DNA from: Thiobacillus denitrificans
GTDB taxonomy: Bacteria; Pseudomonadota; Gammaproteobacteria; Burkholderiales; Thiobacillaceae
Direction of reading: 5' to 3'
NCBI GenBank assembly: GCA_002343685.1
Contig: DDRS01000021.1
Location: 62,001-126,000, forward strand
Length of the DNA stretch: 64,000 nt
Position numbers and translations under genes: made by a program. Each line of letters opens with the position of its first letter. The stretch's first letter is position 1. Below, piece by piece: positions 1 through 8,454 of this stretch. Under the pieces are notes generated by a model. That model made no database searches. It was not told where the DNA came from and worked only from the letters and a program-made list of their open reading frames with translations.

Positions 1-112
1 AATAAGGCGGGAGTGTGGCCATCTCCGCCGGGCTTGGCTTCCACTCCGCCGTAGCGGGCAGGGCCATGACAAGCCCTGCCAGTCCCAGCATCAATTTGGT
101 GAGCGTCTTCAT
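1..112 (-). CDS. Secreted protein, N-terminal fragment (cut by window edge)
   Basis: The first 37 codons of a minus-strand gene that runs off the left edge. It starts at the ATG at 112 with a good ribosome site (AAAGGA) seven bases upstream. Residues 1-22 form a clear signal peptide (MKTLTKL, hydrophobic core, cleavage after ATA), followed by EWKPSPAEMATLPPY. It lies 31 bp downstream of the GT2 gene on the same strand, so it is probably the next gene of the exopolysaccharide cluster. The fragment is too short to name a family. Confidence 0.7.
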   Translation of the reverse strand, partial: MKTLTKLMLGLAGLVMALPATAEWKPSPAEMATLPPY

Positions 113-143
113 CGCGCGTCCTTTCTCTATCATCTCGATTCCG

Positions 144-1007
144 TCATGCCGACCGTATCTCCCGAATGGCCAGCCAGTCAAACAGGGTGTTCAATCCGCG
201 CCAATCCAGCCTGAGCACCTCCGGGTAGCGGGGATACAGGTCGCGCACATGAAATGGCAGTGCAGTGAACCCAGCAGGCTGAATGGCCCGTCCCAGCATT
301 TTGTTCTGATATCCTCGCACGCTGTAGCGAACGCGCCGCCGAAAGTATTTTTTCCATTCGCGCGGCAACCAGGGCGATACCGAGTCGAATTCAAACCCCG
401 CCTCGCGGGCCACGACCACCCGGCTGTTGTCCCAGCGGGTGTCCCCCTGCAAATCCCATTTCAGCATCGCGCCCATCAGCGCATCCTCGCCGATGGTGCC
501 GACAGGCATTTTGATGGCCTGGGCACGGATGCGTTCCACGAAGCTTCCCCGCAAGCCATATAGATTGCCCGCCACGCCATTATCCCTGAGCATGTCGTGC
601 TGGAACGCTGCAACACCGCGACCGCTTTGCGGCAAGGCCGACACGCCGTTTGCCTGGGGATGCTGCGCCAATGCCTGTGCCATGACATCGAGCGAGCCAG
701 CCACCGCCCGCACATCGCCATCGATGAAAAAACAGGGCGTCGCCGTGCACACAACGATCTCATGGACGAAGACGTTCCAGGCGTTGGCCTTGTCTCCCAG
801 CGCGATCGACACGAGGTGGACATTGGGGTGATCGGCCGCATATTCGCGTACCAGCGCTTCGGTCCGATCGGTGCAGGCATTGGCCAGCACGTGGCAGGCG
901 AGCGGATGGGTCGCGGCGGCCTGCAGGCTGTCGAGGCAGGCGACGATGTTGCGCGCTTCATTATGGGCAAAAACGGCGACGGGCCAAGGAGATACGGTAT
1001 CTGTCAT
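144..1007 (-). CDS. Family 2 glycosyltransferase
   Basis: 287 aa, cytoplasmic or membrane-peripheral sugar transferase of the exopolysaccharide cluster. The N-terminus (VAVFAHNEARNI) and the acidic FFIDGDV motif near residue 95 are the nucleotide-sugar binding elements of GT-A fold family 2 enzymes; GEDALM near residue 170 is the usual ED catalytic region. No signal peptide and no clear membrane helix. It starts 9 bp after the stop of the GT4 gene and reads with it as an operon. Donor and acceptor sugars cannot be told from sequence. Confidence 0.85.
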   Translation of the reverse strand: MTDTVSPWPVAVFAHNEARNIVACLDSLQAAATHPLACHVLANACTDRTEALVREYAADHPNVHLVSIALGDKANAWNVFVHEIVVCTATPCFFIDGDVRAVAGSLDVMAQALAQHPQANGVSALPQSGRGVAAFQHDMLRDNGVAGNLYGLRGSFVERIRAQAIKMPVGTIGEDALMGAMLKWDLQGDTRWDNSRVVVAREAGFEFDSVSPWLPREWKKYFRRRVRYSVRGYQNKMLGRAIQPAGFTALPFHVRDLYPRYPEVLRLDWRGLNTLFDWLAIREIRSA

Positions 1008-1016
1008 GGATGCGGC

Positions 1017-2204
1017 TCAGGACCGGGTTGTTGTCATGTTCAGTTGGCGGGTTTTCTCTGCCACCCGCTCCCAGGAGAATTCGCGTTCCACCCGCTGCAA
1101 TGCGCGCTGGCCCCAAGCACGAGTCAAGTCCGGCTGCGCCAGCAGGCTGCGCAAACCGTCTGCCACGGCATCGACCGACGTGCCATCCACCCGCAGCCCC
1201 GTCTCGCCATGCAGGACCGCCGATCCCGTGCCGCCGGCCAGGCCGGCCAGGCTCGGTTTGCCGCAGGCAGCCGCCTCGATGAAGACCATGCCGAAGCCCT
1301 CGTTGTCGCCGTTGATCTCGCGGTTGGGCATGGCAAATATATCGCAGGCATTCTGCCAGCGTGGCAGATCCGCTTCCTTGACCGGGCCAATGCGATGGAC
1401 CACGCCCGTCAGGCCGAGATCATGGATCAGCTCGTCGAGATAGTCGGCATCCTCGCCTATCCCGCCAATGACATAGCGCAGCGGCATCCCTTCGGCATGC
1501 AGTCGCCCCACGGCCCGGATCATCTGATCAAAACCCTTGCGACGCGACAGCCTGCCGACCGAGAACAGCAGTTTCTCGTCCGTGCCGATCCCCAGGCTCT
1601 CGCGCAACCCCGTGGTGTCCAGCCCCGGCCGGAATACCGAGACGTCGACACCGGGATAGATGAGCGTGATGCGCGCCGGATCGACGCCCATGCCCCGCAA
1701 GGTATCACGCGTATGGTCGCTGTTGGCAATGACCCGGTCGGCATGACGCAGGGCGAACCGCATCGCCCTGAATTTCCGGCCGTTCCCCCAGCTGGTGAGT
1801 TCTTCGCCATGGGCATAGATGGCCACCGGCCTGAACGTCAAGCGCGCCACCCCCCATGCCACCAACCCCTCCGGCAGCGCGCGGAAGGCATGCACAGCCT
1901 CGAAACGGTGCGTAAACCCCAACCGCAGCGACCGGAGGAAAAAACGGGCATACATCGCGAGCGACTCGGGACGCAGCCAGGCCACACGCCTGAGGCTCAG
2001 ACGATGAATGGTATTGGGATGCGTCGCGTCCACAGCCGCCGCGCCGGCCACATCGGCAGTGACGATATGGATTTCCTTGCCGCCGAGACGCCGGTACACC
2101 TCAGCGGCCCACACGGCTGTACCGCCCTTGGTCGGGAGAAAGAGTTCGGTGAGGACGAGCAGACGAGTCATGATGGGGAAGCGGGGCAGGCCGTATGGCG
2201 TCAT
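1017..2204 (-). CDS. Family 4 glycosyltransferase
   Basis: 395 aa retaining GT-B glycosyltransferase. The N-terminus carries the glycine-rich loop (FLPTKGGTAVW). The C-terminal domain begins at about residue 210 (LLFSVGRLSRRKGFD) and holds the EGFGMVFIEAAACGKPSLAG nucleotide-sugar site typical of GT4. The ATG at 2204 has an AGG five bases upstream; an ATG at 2171, eleven codons in, fits the usual family start equally well. Likely co-transcribed with the downstream GT2. The sugar added is unknown. Confidence 0.85.
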   Translation of the reverse strand: MTPYGLPRFPIMTRLLVLTELFLPTKGGTAVWAAEVYRRLGGKEIHIVTADVAGAAAVDATHPNTIHRLSLRRVAWLRPESLAMYARFFLRSLRLGFTHRFEAVHAFRALPEGLVAWGVARLTFRPVAIYAHGEELTSWGNGRKFRAMRFALRHADRVIANSDHTRDTLRGMGVDPARITLIYPGVDVSVFRPGLDTTGLRESLGIGTDEKLLFSVGRLSRRKGFDQMIRAVGRLHAEGMPLRYVIGGIGEDADYLDELIHDLGLTGVVHRIGPVKEADLPRWQNACDIFAMPNREINGDNEGFGMVFIEAAACGKPSLAGLAGGTGSAVLHGETGLRVDGTSVDAVADGLRSLLAQPDLTRAWGQRALQRVEREFSWERVAEKTRQLNMTTTRS

Positions 2205-2370
2205 CGGAACCTGCGGCGGTTATTTGTCGGTTTTGAAATTTCTGCGGAATTGGATTTGTCAATGCAGCATGCCTGAATGATAACGGCCCTGCCCGGAATC
2301 AGGCGATTTATGCCGCGACTTGGCCCCCTTCCATCTTGCACGCTGTCGAGAACCATCTTCACAACCCGCA

Positions 2371-3339
2371 TTAATGTTGTCGCGTTATCGCTTGGCGAAT
2401 GCGGTTCTTCAGTACTTTCCCTGCCAGGCTGAAGTGGTGCCAGTACAGTCCATTGACCGTTGAGTCGAAAAGATTGCGCCATGGAAAAGCCAAGTGATTC
2501 TGATATGCGTAATAGGCCTTGTTGAAATGTGCGCTTGCCAGGGAAGCCGTCGTCAATCGCTTGAGCAGGGGCGTGGCGGCAACCTCGTCCAGGTTCAAAA
2601 GTCCTTTGCGAATATGGATGATGGTGTCGATGAGACGTTGTTTTTCCTCCGGCCGGCTGAAATAACTCTGTCCTTCGCATCGCACGCGATAGCTGGGCGT
2701 CACGAGCAGGCCACACGTACAGCGAAGTGCCACCCGGTAATACCATTCCAGGTCCTCGAACCCTTTTCCGCTGTAGAACCCGACTTTCTGCAATTGGGTC
2801 CGCTTGATCGCCACCCGCTGAAACGCCATCGGGATACGCTCGAGCAATGCGCCGAACAACAGGTCGGAATGCAGGCGCAACACGCCTTCGGCCCTCTCCA
2901 GGCGCTCGCCCATTGCAGCGAGTACACGCGTCACTGCCTGCGCCTGATTGTGTCGGGTCCCCTCGGCATCGCTGCCGAAAGGTTCCACATTCACAAACAA
3001 ACAATCCAGGTTCGCATCGTCCCGGAAAGCCGCATCGATCCGCGCCAACGCATCGGCACCGAGCAAATCGTCGTCGTCGAGAAAGAAAATCACATCGCCA
3101 GTCGCCGTCCGCATTCCCGCATTGCGGGCTGCCGAGGGTCCTTGCGCCGCCTCGTTCCGCAGCAGCCTGATGCGTCCTGCCCATTCTTTCTGTCGGGAAT
3201 CGAACGTCACGGCGGGACAGGACCCATCGTCCACCACGATGACATCCCATTCGTCGAAGCGCTGAGCCTCGACACTGGCAATAGCCTCACGGAGCAATTC
3301 TGGACGATCGTGAGTCGTGATTACAACGGTGATCTGCAT
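2371..3339 (-). CDS. Family 2 glycosyltransferase
   Basis: 322 aa. Starts MQITVVITTHDRPELL and shows VIVVDDGS near residue 35 and the metal-binding FFLDDDDLLG near residue 88, all hallmarks of inverting GT2 enzymes. GFEDLEWYYRV (about 200) is the catalytic base region. The C-terminal 90 residues are basic and amphipathic, as in peripheral EPS transferases. It is separated by 100 bp from the upstream GT2 gene and by 166 bp from the downstream GT4, so it may be transcribed alone. Confidence 0.88.
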   Translation of the reverse strand: MQITVVITTHDRPELLREAIASVEAQRFDEWDVIVVDDGSCPAVTFDSRQKEWAGRIRLLRNEAAQGPSAARNAGMRTATGDVIFFLDDDDLLGADALARIDAAFRDDANLDCLFVNVEPFGSDAEGTRHNQAQAVTRVLAAMGERLERAEGVLRLHSDLLFGALLERIPMAFQRVAIKRTQLQKVGFYSGKGFEDLEWYYRVALRCTCGLLVTPSYRVRCEGQSYFSRPEEKQRLIDTIIHIRKGLLNLDEVAATPLLKRLTTASLASAHFNKAYYAYQNHLAFPWRNLFDSTVNGLYWHHFSLAGKVLKNRIRQAITRQH

Positions 3340-3439
3340 ACCCTACCCATGTTATCCAGGGGCCTCGTTCAGACCAGACAAACCTTCCATCCGACTATTC
3401 TCAATGCCGGCCATGCACCTGCCTGCAAAACCAGCATAC

Positions 3440-4369
3440 TCAACCGGTCAGCATCGACAGCACAGCACGCAGGCTCTGCCAGCCGGGGCGCGCGGCCAGC
3501 AGCGGCAACACGGCCCGGACGGCCGCGATACGCTGCCCGCTCTTGCTCAATGCACAGCCGAGGTTGTAGCGCGCGCCGTACATCCGGCCCGCCACCCCCT
3601 GCCTGACCGGTGTCGGAAAACGTTCGGCCAGCCGCATCAGGTCGGACAACGTGCGCACATTTTCACGCTGCGCTGCCACCGGATTGCGGCGCGTGGCGCT
3701 GCCGCCATGTATCACGTACACGCCGAGGCTTTCGCAGATTACGCCGATACGATGACTATTGGCCACCAGCCGGGTCAGAAAATGGACATCCTCGCAGACC
3801 TTGAATCCGGTCGGGTAACCGCCCAGTTCGATGAACCGGGCGCGTGGAACCGACAGCGTGTGCGTATCGCCGAAATGATCGGCCACGAAAGCCGTGATTT
3901 CTGCGGGCGTGTCCATCACCACACGCACCGCTCCGGCTGCCTTGGCTTGTATCAGCCGCCCCGATTCGTGCTGCGCCATCGACGTACCGAGCAGCTTCCC
4001 GTCCGTATCGCGATACTCATAGTCGCCCGTCAGGCAATCCAGCGTCGCGTCCTCGGCAATCCATGCCGCATGGAGCTCGACGCGACCGGGCGCATACCAG
4101 TCGTCGGCGTCGAGAAACGCCAGCCAATCGCCTGTGGCGGCAGCGGCGCCGGCATTGCGCGCTACCGATACGCCGCTGTTGGGCTGCTGGATCAAACGCA
4201 CCCCCTCGCCGAACCGGCGCGCGACATCGGCCGTGGCATCGGTCGAGCCGTCATCCACCACGATGATTTCATGTATCGGCCAGCTTTGCGCACGCACCGA
4301 CTCGATGGCGCGCGCCAGGGTATCGGCTGCGTTGAATGCGGGAATGATGACCGAGAAACGCGGGCTCAT
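3440..4369 (-). CDS. Family 2 glycosyltransferase
   Basis: 309 aa. FSVIIPAFNAADTL, EIIVVDDGSTD and the DXD element FLDADDWY (about residue 88) mark a GT2 enzyme; KVCEDVHFLTR (about 195) supplies the catalytic acid region. Its ATG overlaps the stop of the deacetylase-like gene by 4 bp (ATGA), so the two are translationally coupled. It ends a three-gene unit: sulfotransferase, deacetylase-like protein, GT2. Substrate unknown. Confidence 0.88.
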   Translation of the reverse strand: MSPRFSVIIPAFNAADTLARAIESVRAQSWPIHEIIVVDDGSTDATADVARRFGEGVRLIQQPNSGVSVARNAGAAAATGDWLAFLDADDWYAPGRVELHAAWIAEDATLDCLTGDYEYRDTDGKLLGTSMAQHESGRLIQAKAAGAVRVVMDTPAEITAFVADHFGDTHTLSVPRARFIELGGYPTGFKVCEDVHFLTRLVANSHRIGVICESLGVYVIHGGSATRRNPVAAQRENVRTLSDLMRLAERFPTPVRQGVAGRMYGARYNLGCALSKSGQRIAAVRAVLPLLAARPGWQSLRAVLSMLTG

Positions 4370-5559
4370 GCCGAACGTCCCAGCCAGGCCAGCGGCAGCG
4401 CCAGGCCGCTTAGCCGGGCCATCCGGCGAAAGCGCGGCACCTCGTCCAGCCGAATGCGCCAGACGGCAAGGCGACGACGCAACCGGCCTTCGATCCAGGC
4501 CGGATCCCGTTTTTCGATCGCATGTGCCAGTTCAAGCGGAGTGAGAAAGCGCACGTTCGGGCAGGCGGCCAAGGCTGCATGCAATCCCGCTTCGAGTGCC
4601 GCAAGACCGGCATCCGCTGCCTGTAGGAAATTGAAGCGATGGGTTTCCACCAGACATGCCCGCCCCTGCCGGGTACGTGCCTTGAGCCCATCCGCCAGCC
4701 GTTGCGGCAAATGCCCCAGGGAGGGTTCGAAATACACATCGCGTACCAGATAGGTTTGCCCGGTCCGTGAGCGCTCGCCGGACAACATCGACGCATCCAC
4801 GCATCCCGGCCGGCCCACGGCATCCCGACACGTGGCGCGCTGGCCGGGTGTGATGACGACATCAATTCCCGACTGCGCCCACGCCGCCTCGACGGCTTCG
4901 CCCCAGATGAATGTCGTGGCGACCGCCACTTGCGGCAACCGGCCCAAAACAGCCTGATACGCTGCCGTCTCCGCGGCAACGGCTTGCTCGATCGCCACGG
5001 TCGGCAGTGCACGCGAGGGCAGATCCGAGGCATCGACCCAGCGGCTCTGCAAGGGGGACGGCAGCGCCTCGGTCGCGGCAGGTTCCGGCGCGGCGAGCCA
5101 GTCCCGTACCGCCGCTTCGTTCTGGGCCGCGGCCAGCAGGGCCGGCGGCCAGTAGTGGCACTGGCCATGCAACTGCGGGGCAAACACCCCGGCCTCGATG
5201 CCTGTCTGCATCGCCACACGCACCGCCTCGAAGCGCTCGTCAGCGAGCGTCAAGGCGTGATATTCCGTAAAACGGCTCGCTGCGATGCGGGCCCCATCCG
5301 GTACCTCCAGCACGACACCCAATGTCATAACGGCCGGACGGCCGTTGCGGTCGCGTATGCGCTGCAACAGGCCCGACAGGCGGGTCAATGCATCCGCCTG
5401 GGACAATGGTCCTGCACCCCAGTCGTCGCTTTCGACGATGAGCACGGGATGACGCAGCACCGGTTCGCGCCAGCGTGCGACGAGCGGACCGGAGAATGCC
5501 AGCAGCACCCCTGCCCATAGCAGCATCACCATCGCCAGGAGCAGTGCCAGTACAGTCAT
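4366..5559 (-). CDS. Polysaccharide-deacetylase-like protein, membrane-anchored
   Basis: 397 aa. A hydrophobic N-terminal helix (residues 2-25) should anchor it in the inner membrane with the rest periplasmic. After it comes LIVESDDWG (about 42), resembling the metal-binding Asp pair of NodB-type deacetylases, and LHGQCHYW (about 130), which fits the HxxxH zinc motif; VETHRFNF (about 310) may close the active site. Overall similarity to classical NodB enzymes is low, so this is a fold-level call. It overlaps by 4 bp both the sulfotransferase upstream and the GT2 downstream, which argues for action on the same polysaccharide. Confidence 0.6.
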   Translation of the reverse strand: MTVLALLLAMVMLLWAGVLLAFSGPLVARWREPVLRHPVLIVESDDWGAGPLSQADALTRLSGLLQRIRDRNGRPAVMTLGVVLEVPDGARIAASRFTEYHALTLADERFEAVRVAMQTGIEAGVFAPQLHGQCHYWPPALLAAAQNEAAVRDWLAAPEPAATEALPSPLQSRWVDASDLPSRALPTVAIEQAVAAETAAYQAVLGRLPQVAVATTFIWGEAVEAAWAQSGIDVVITPGQRATCRDAVGRPGCVDASMLSGERSRTGQTYLVRDVYFEPSLGHLPQRLADGLKARTRQGRACLVETHRFNFLQAADAGLAALEAGLHAALAACPNVRFLTPLELAHAIEKRDPAWIEGRLRRRLAVWRIRLDEVPRFRRMARLSGLALPLAWLGRSA

Positions 5560-6482
5560 CGATACCCCATCTCCGCCGCCACGTCAGCCACCTGCGGCAA
5601 CACCCGTTCGATCTTGTCCCGGTTGCGGCCATCCTTCCATTTGTCCAGGCGGATTTCGGAAAACGCGTTGTAGGGAATGTCGAGCACCTCGGCGCAGTGC
5701 GCCTGCAGATGCGAATCGAAGGCCAGGCCACAGCCTTCGAATACCTGGCGGAAGGTGGCGACCGGGTCGCGCAGGAAATCCTCGTAGAACACCTCGACCC
5801 ACTGTCCGGCAGGAATGCCGGCCTTGGCATCGAGGATGGCCCGGTTGACCGCGGCATACTGAAAGGCGGCGACCTCTTCGACCGGTGCGTTCACGTAATG
5901 GCGCCAGCCCTCGGAAAGAAAGAAACACCATTGCGTCAATTGCCCGCCCTCCACACCCACGCGCGCCGGCAGGTCGTTCGACCAGGTGGCGAATTCGTCG
6001 GGCTTGCGCCAGCCTTCGATCAGCGAATTGAGGTTGTCGCCCGGGCTGCGCTTGACGAAAACGAACACGGCGTCGGGAAACAGTGCCCGCAGATACGCGA
6101 CGCACAGCCCGTTCTGATTGTTCTTGTCGACCCAGCGATGATGGCCGGTCCAGCTGTAGAAGTAGCGGCTGACGTCGTCGCGTTCGGCTGCGCTGGCATC
6201 CATCGCATCGAGCGCGTGCGTGTTCCAGTCCTTGTCGGCCAGAGGATGCAGGTCTGTCCAGTAATCATGGGTCTCGCGTTGCAGACTGCCGATCTCGCGC
6301 GACTCGGACAGCGTTTTGTAGACCAGCGTGGTCCCGGCCCGGGAGCAACCGATCACGATGATGGGTCGTTCCGCCGGCCGCGGCGAAAGCTGCCAGCGCA
6401 TCCGGCGCAAGGCGCGACGCGTTCGCCGCGCATGGAATGCCAGCGTCTTGACCACCTTTTCAGCAAATTCACTCAAACTCAT
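5556..6482 (-). CDS. Sulfotransferase family protein
   Basis: 308 aa. PIIVIGCSRAGTTLVYKTL (about residue 40) is the 5'-phosphosulfate loop of PAPS-dependent sulfotransferases; VFVFVKRSPGDNLNSLI (about 155) corresponds to the 3'-phosphate-binding R...S region. It probably transfers sulfate from PAPS to a sugar hydroxyl in the cytoplasm. I chose the ATG at 6482 (MSLSEF) because AGAAAG lies six bases upstream; the frame stays open to 6617 but would run into the divergent promoter region. It is coupled to the downstream deacetylase-like gene by a 4-bp overlap. Confidence 0.8.
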   Translation of the reverse strand: MSLSEFAEKVVKTLAFHARRTRRALRRMRWQLSPRPAERPIIVIGCSRAGTTLVYKTLSESREIGSLQRETHDYWTDLHPLADKDWNTHALDAMDASAAERDDVSRYFYSWTGHHRWVDKNNQNGLCVAYLRALFPDAVFVFVKRSPGDNLNSLIEGWRKPDEFATWSNDLPARVGVEGGQLTQWCFFLSEGWRHYVNAPVEEVAAFQYAAVNRAILDAKAGIPAGQWVEVFYEDFLRDPVATFRQVFEGCGLAFDSHLQAHCAEVLDIPYNAFSEIRLDKWKDGRNRDKIERVLPQVADVAAEMGYR

Positions 6483-6606
6483 AGACTTTCTGTCGTTATC
6501 AAACGGAGTCCGATTACACCGCAACCGGGCATACAGGATTCGTGCCAATCGGCCAGCTCGTTTATATTGGCGGACATTATCCCGTATCACGCTGACACAA
6601 CACACC

Positions 6607-8433
6607 ATGGATGGCATTTTTGGCTGGCTGGGCGACCACGGCGCGCATCAGGACCTGATCCGACATATGAGGGGAGCAGCCAACCCGGCACCGGAAGGCC
6701 TGCTGCACGAACACAGCAGCCAGATGCTGGGGGTGGCCGCGTCTTCGCGCTTCGGCAAGGCCGACATCCACGTCGAAAACGGTCTCGCCGCCACACTGAC
6801 GGGGCGCCCGGTCTTCCTCGACGAGGAGCTGGCCTTCATCGCCCGCGACCGCAATCCGGCCACCGCCGTAGCGCACGGCTGGATACGCCATGGTGAGACG
6901 CTGCCCACGCTGATGCACGGCAATTTCGCCTTTGCCGTGCTGGAACCGCTCAAGAAGAAAGCCTGCCTGGTTCTCGATCGTGTGGGGGCAGAGCGCCTCT
7001 GCTATGCATATCGGGGCGGCCATCTGGTGTTCGGCACCAGCGCACAGAACGCCAGCGCCCATCCCGCGATCGGGCGGGTCATCGACCCCCAGGCGATCTA
7101 CGACTATCTGTATTTCCATACCATTCCGGCACCTCGCAGCCTCTATCAAGGCGTGCACAAACTGTTGCCGGGGCAAATGGTCACCTTGAAAAACGGTCAG
7201 CTCAGCACCGCATTTTACTGGCAGGCCGATTACACGCCGGTCGATGCCGGATTCGACGCCCATCGCAGCGATTTTCGAACCGTACTGGATGAGGCCGTAC
7301 GTGATGTCGATGCCCCTTCCACGGCGGCGTTTCTGTCCGGCGGGACCGACAGCTCGACAGTTGTCGGCGCGCTCACCGCCGTACGCGGCGCACCGGTCGA
7401 CACTTTTTCCATCGGCTTCGATGCCGACGGGTTCGACGAAATGGAATACGCACGCTGCGCGGCCGAGCGCTACGGCAGCCGCAGTCACGAGTATTACCTG
7501 AAGCCCGCCGACATCGTGACGGCGATTCCCGTCATCGCACGCGAGTACGACGAACCTTTCGGCAACGATTCGGCGGTACCGACCTATTTCTGCGCCAAGG
7601 CCGCACGTGAGGCGGGTTTCGAACACATGCTGGCAGGCGACGGCGGCGACGAGATCTTCGGCGGCAATGCGCGCTATGCCAAGCAGAAACTGTTCGAGAA
7701 TTATTTTCGTCTGCCCGCGGCAATCCGGCGCGGCGTGGTAGAGCCGATCGCACACCTGCCCGGGCTGTCCGACCGCTTTCCCCTGGCCAAGCTGAAAAGC
7801 TACGTACGGCAAGCCAACATGGGCCTGCCACTGCGCCTGGAAAGCTACAACTTCCTGCACCGTACCCCGCTCGACCAGATCCTTGCGCCGGATTTCATCC
7901 ATGCCGTCGACCCTTCGACAGCAGACGCCGCGCTCACCGAAGTCTATGAACGTACTGCCTCCGACCATTACATCAATCGCATGATGCATCTGGATCTGAA
8001 GTTCACCCTGGCCGACAACGACCTGCGCAAGGTGGGCACGATGACCGAAGCGGCCGGCATCGAAGTGCACTATCCGCTGCTCGACGACCGCATGGTCGCC
8101 TTCGCCAACCATCTGCCGGTCGACTACAAGGTGCGCGGCCAGATGCTGCGCTGGTTCTTCAAGGAGGCCCTGCGCGATCTGCTGCCCGAGAAGATCATCA
8201 ACAAGAGCAAGCACGGCTTCGGCCTGCCGTTCGGCGTGTGGAGCACCCAATATGCACCGCTCGGCGACCTCGTCGGCGACAGCCTCGCGGACTTCAAGCA
8301 GCGCGGCTGGATCCAGCCGGCCTATCTGGACCATATGCTGGCCATGCAACGCGGACCGTACGCCAGCTACTACGGCGTGATGATCTGGGTGACCATGATG
8401 CTGGAGCAATGGCTGCAGGCGAACGAACACTGA
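6607..8433 (+). CDS. Asparagine-synthase-like ligase lacking the glutaminase cysteine
   Basis: 608 aa, the only plus-strand gene inside the exopolysaccharide locus. The C-terminal synthetase domain is intact: PP-loop FLSGGTDSSTV (about residue 242), GDGGDEIFGGNARY (about 345), and HYPLLDD with KSKHGFGLPFG near the end. The N-terminal amidotransferase domain is degenerate: the protein starts MDGIFGW where active AsnB starts MCGI, and HRGPD and NGEIYN are missing. It should adenylate a carboxylate but cannot release ammonia from glutamine by the usual route. Beta-lactam synthetase-type enzymes show the same pattern. It may amidate or ligate an EPS component; no ribosome site is obvious before the ATG. 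Confidence 0.85.
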   Translation: MDGIFGWLGDHGAHQDLIRHMRGAANPAPEGLLHEHSSQMLGVAASSRFGKADIHVENGLAATLTGRPVFLDEELAFIARDRNPATAVAHGWIRHGETLPTLMHGNFAFAVLEPLKKKACLVLDRVGAERLCYAYRGGHLVFGTSAQNASAHPAIGRVIDPQAIYDYLYFHTIPAPRSLYQGVHKLLPGQMVTLKNGQLSTAFYWQADYTPVDAGFDAHRSDFRTVLDEAVRDVDAPSTAAFLSGGTDSSTVVGALTAVRGAPVDTFSIGFDADGFDEMEYARCAAERYGSRSHEYYLKPADIVTAIPVIAREYDEPFGNDSAVPTYFCAKAAREAGFEHMLAGDGGDEIFGGNARYAKQKLFENYFRLPAAIRRGVVEPIAHLPGLSDRFPLAKLKSYVRQANMGLPLRLESYNFLHRTPLDQILAPDFIHAVDPSTADAALTEVYERTASDHYINRMMHLDLKFTLADNDLRKVGTMTEAAGIEVHYPLLDDRMVAFANHLPVDYKVRGQMLRWFFKEALRDLLPEKIINKSKHGFGLPFGVWSTQYAPLGDLVGDSLADFKQRGWIQPAYLDHMLAMQRGPYASYYGVMIWVTMMLEQWLQANEH

Positions 8434-8454
8434 AGCGAACGCCGGCCAGCAGAC

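Noticed and set aside
2201..3250. Minus-strand frame overlapping the GT2 gene in another phase
   Set aside because: Out-of-frame shadow; the other frame carries all GT2 motifs.
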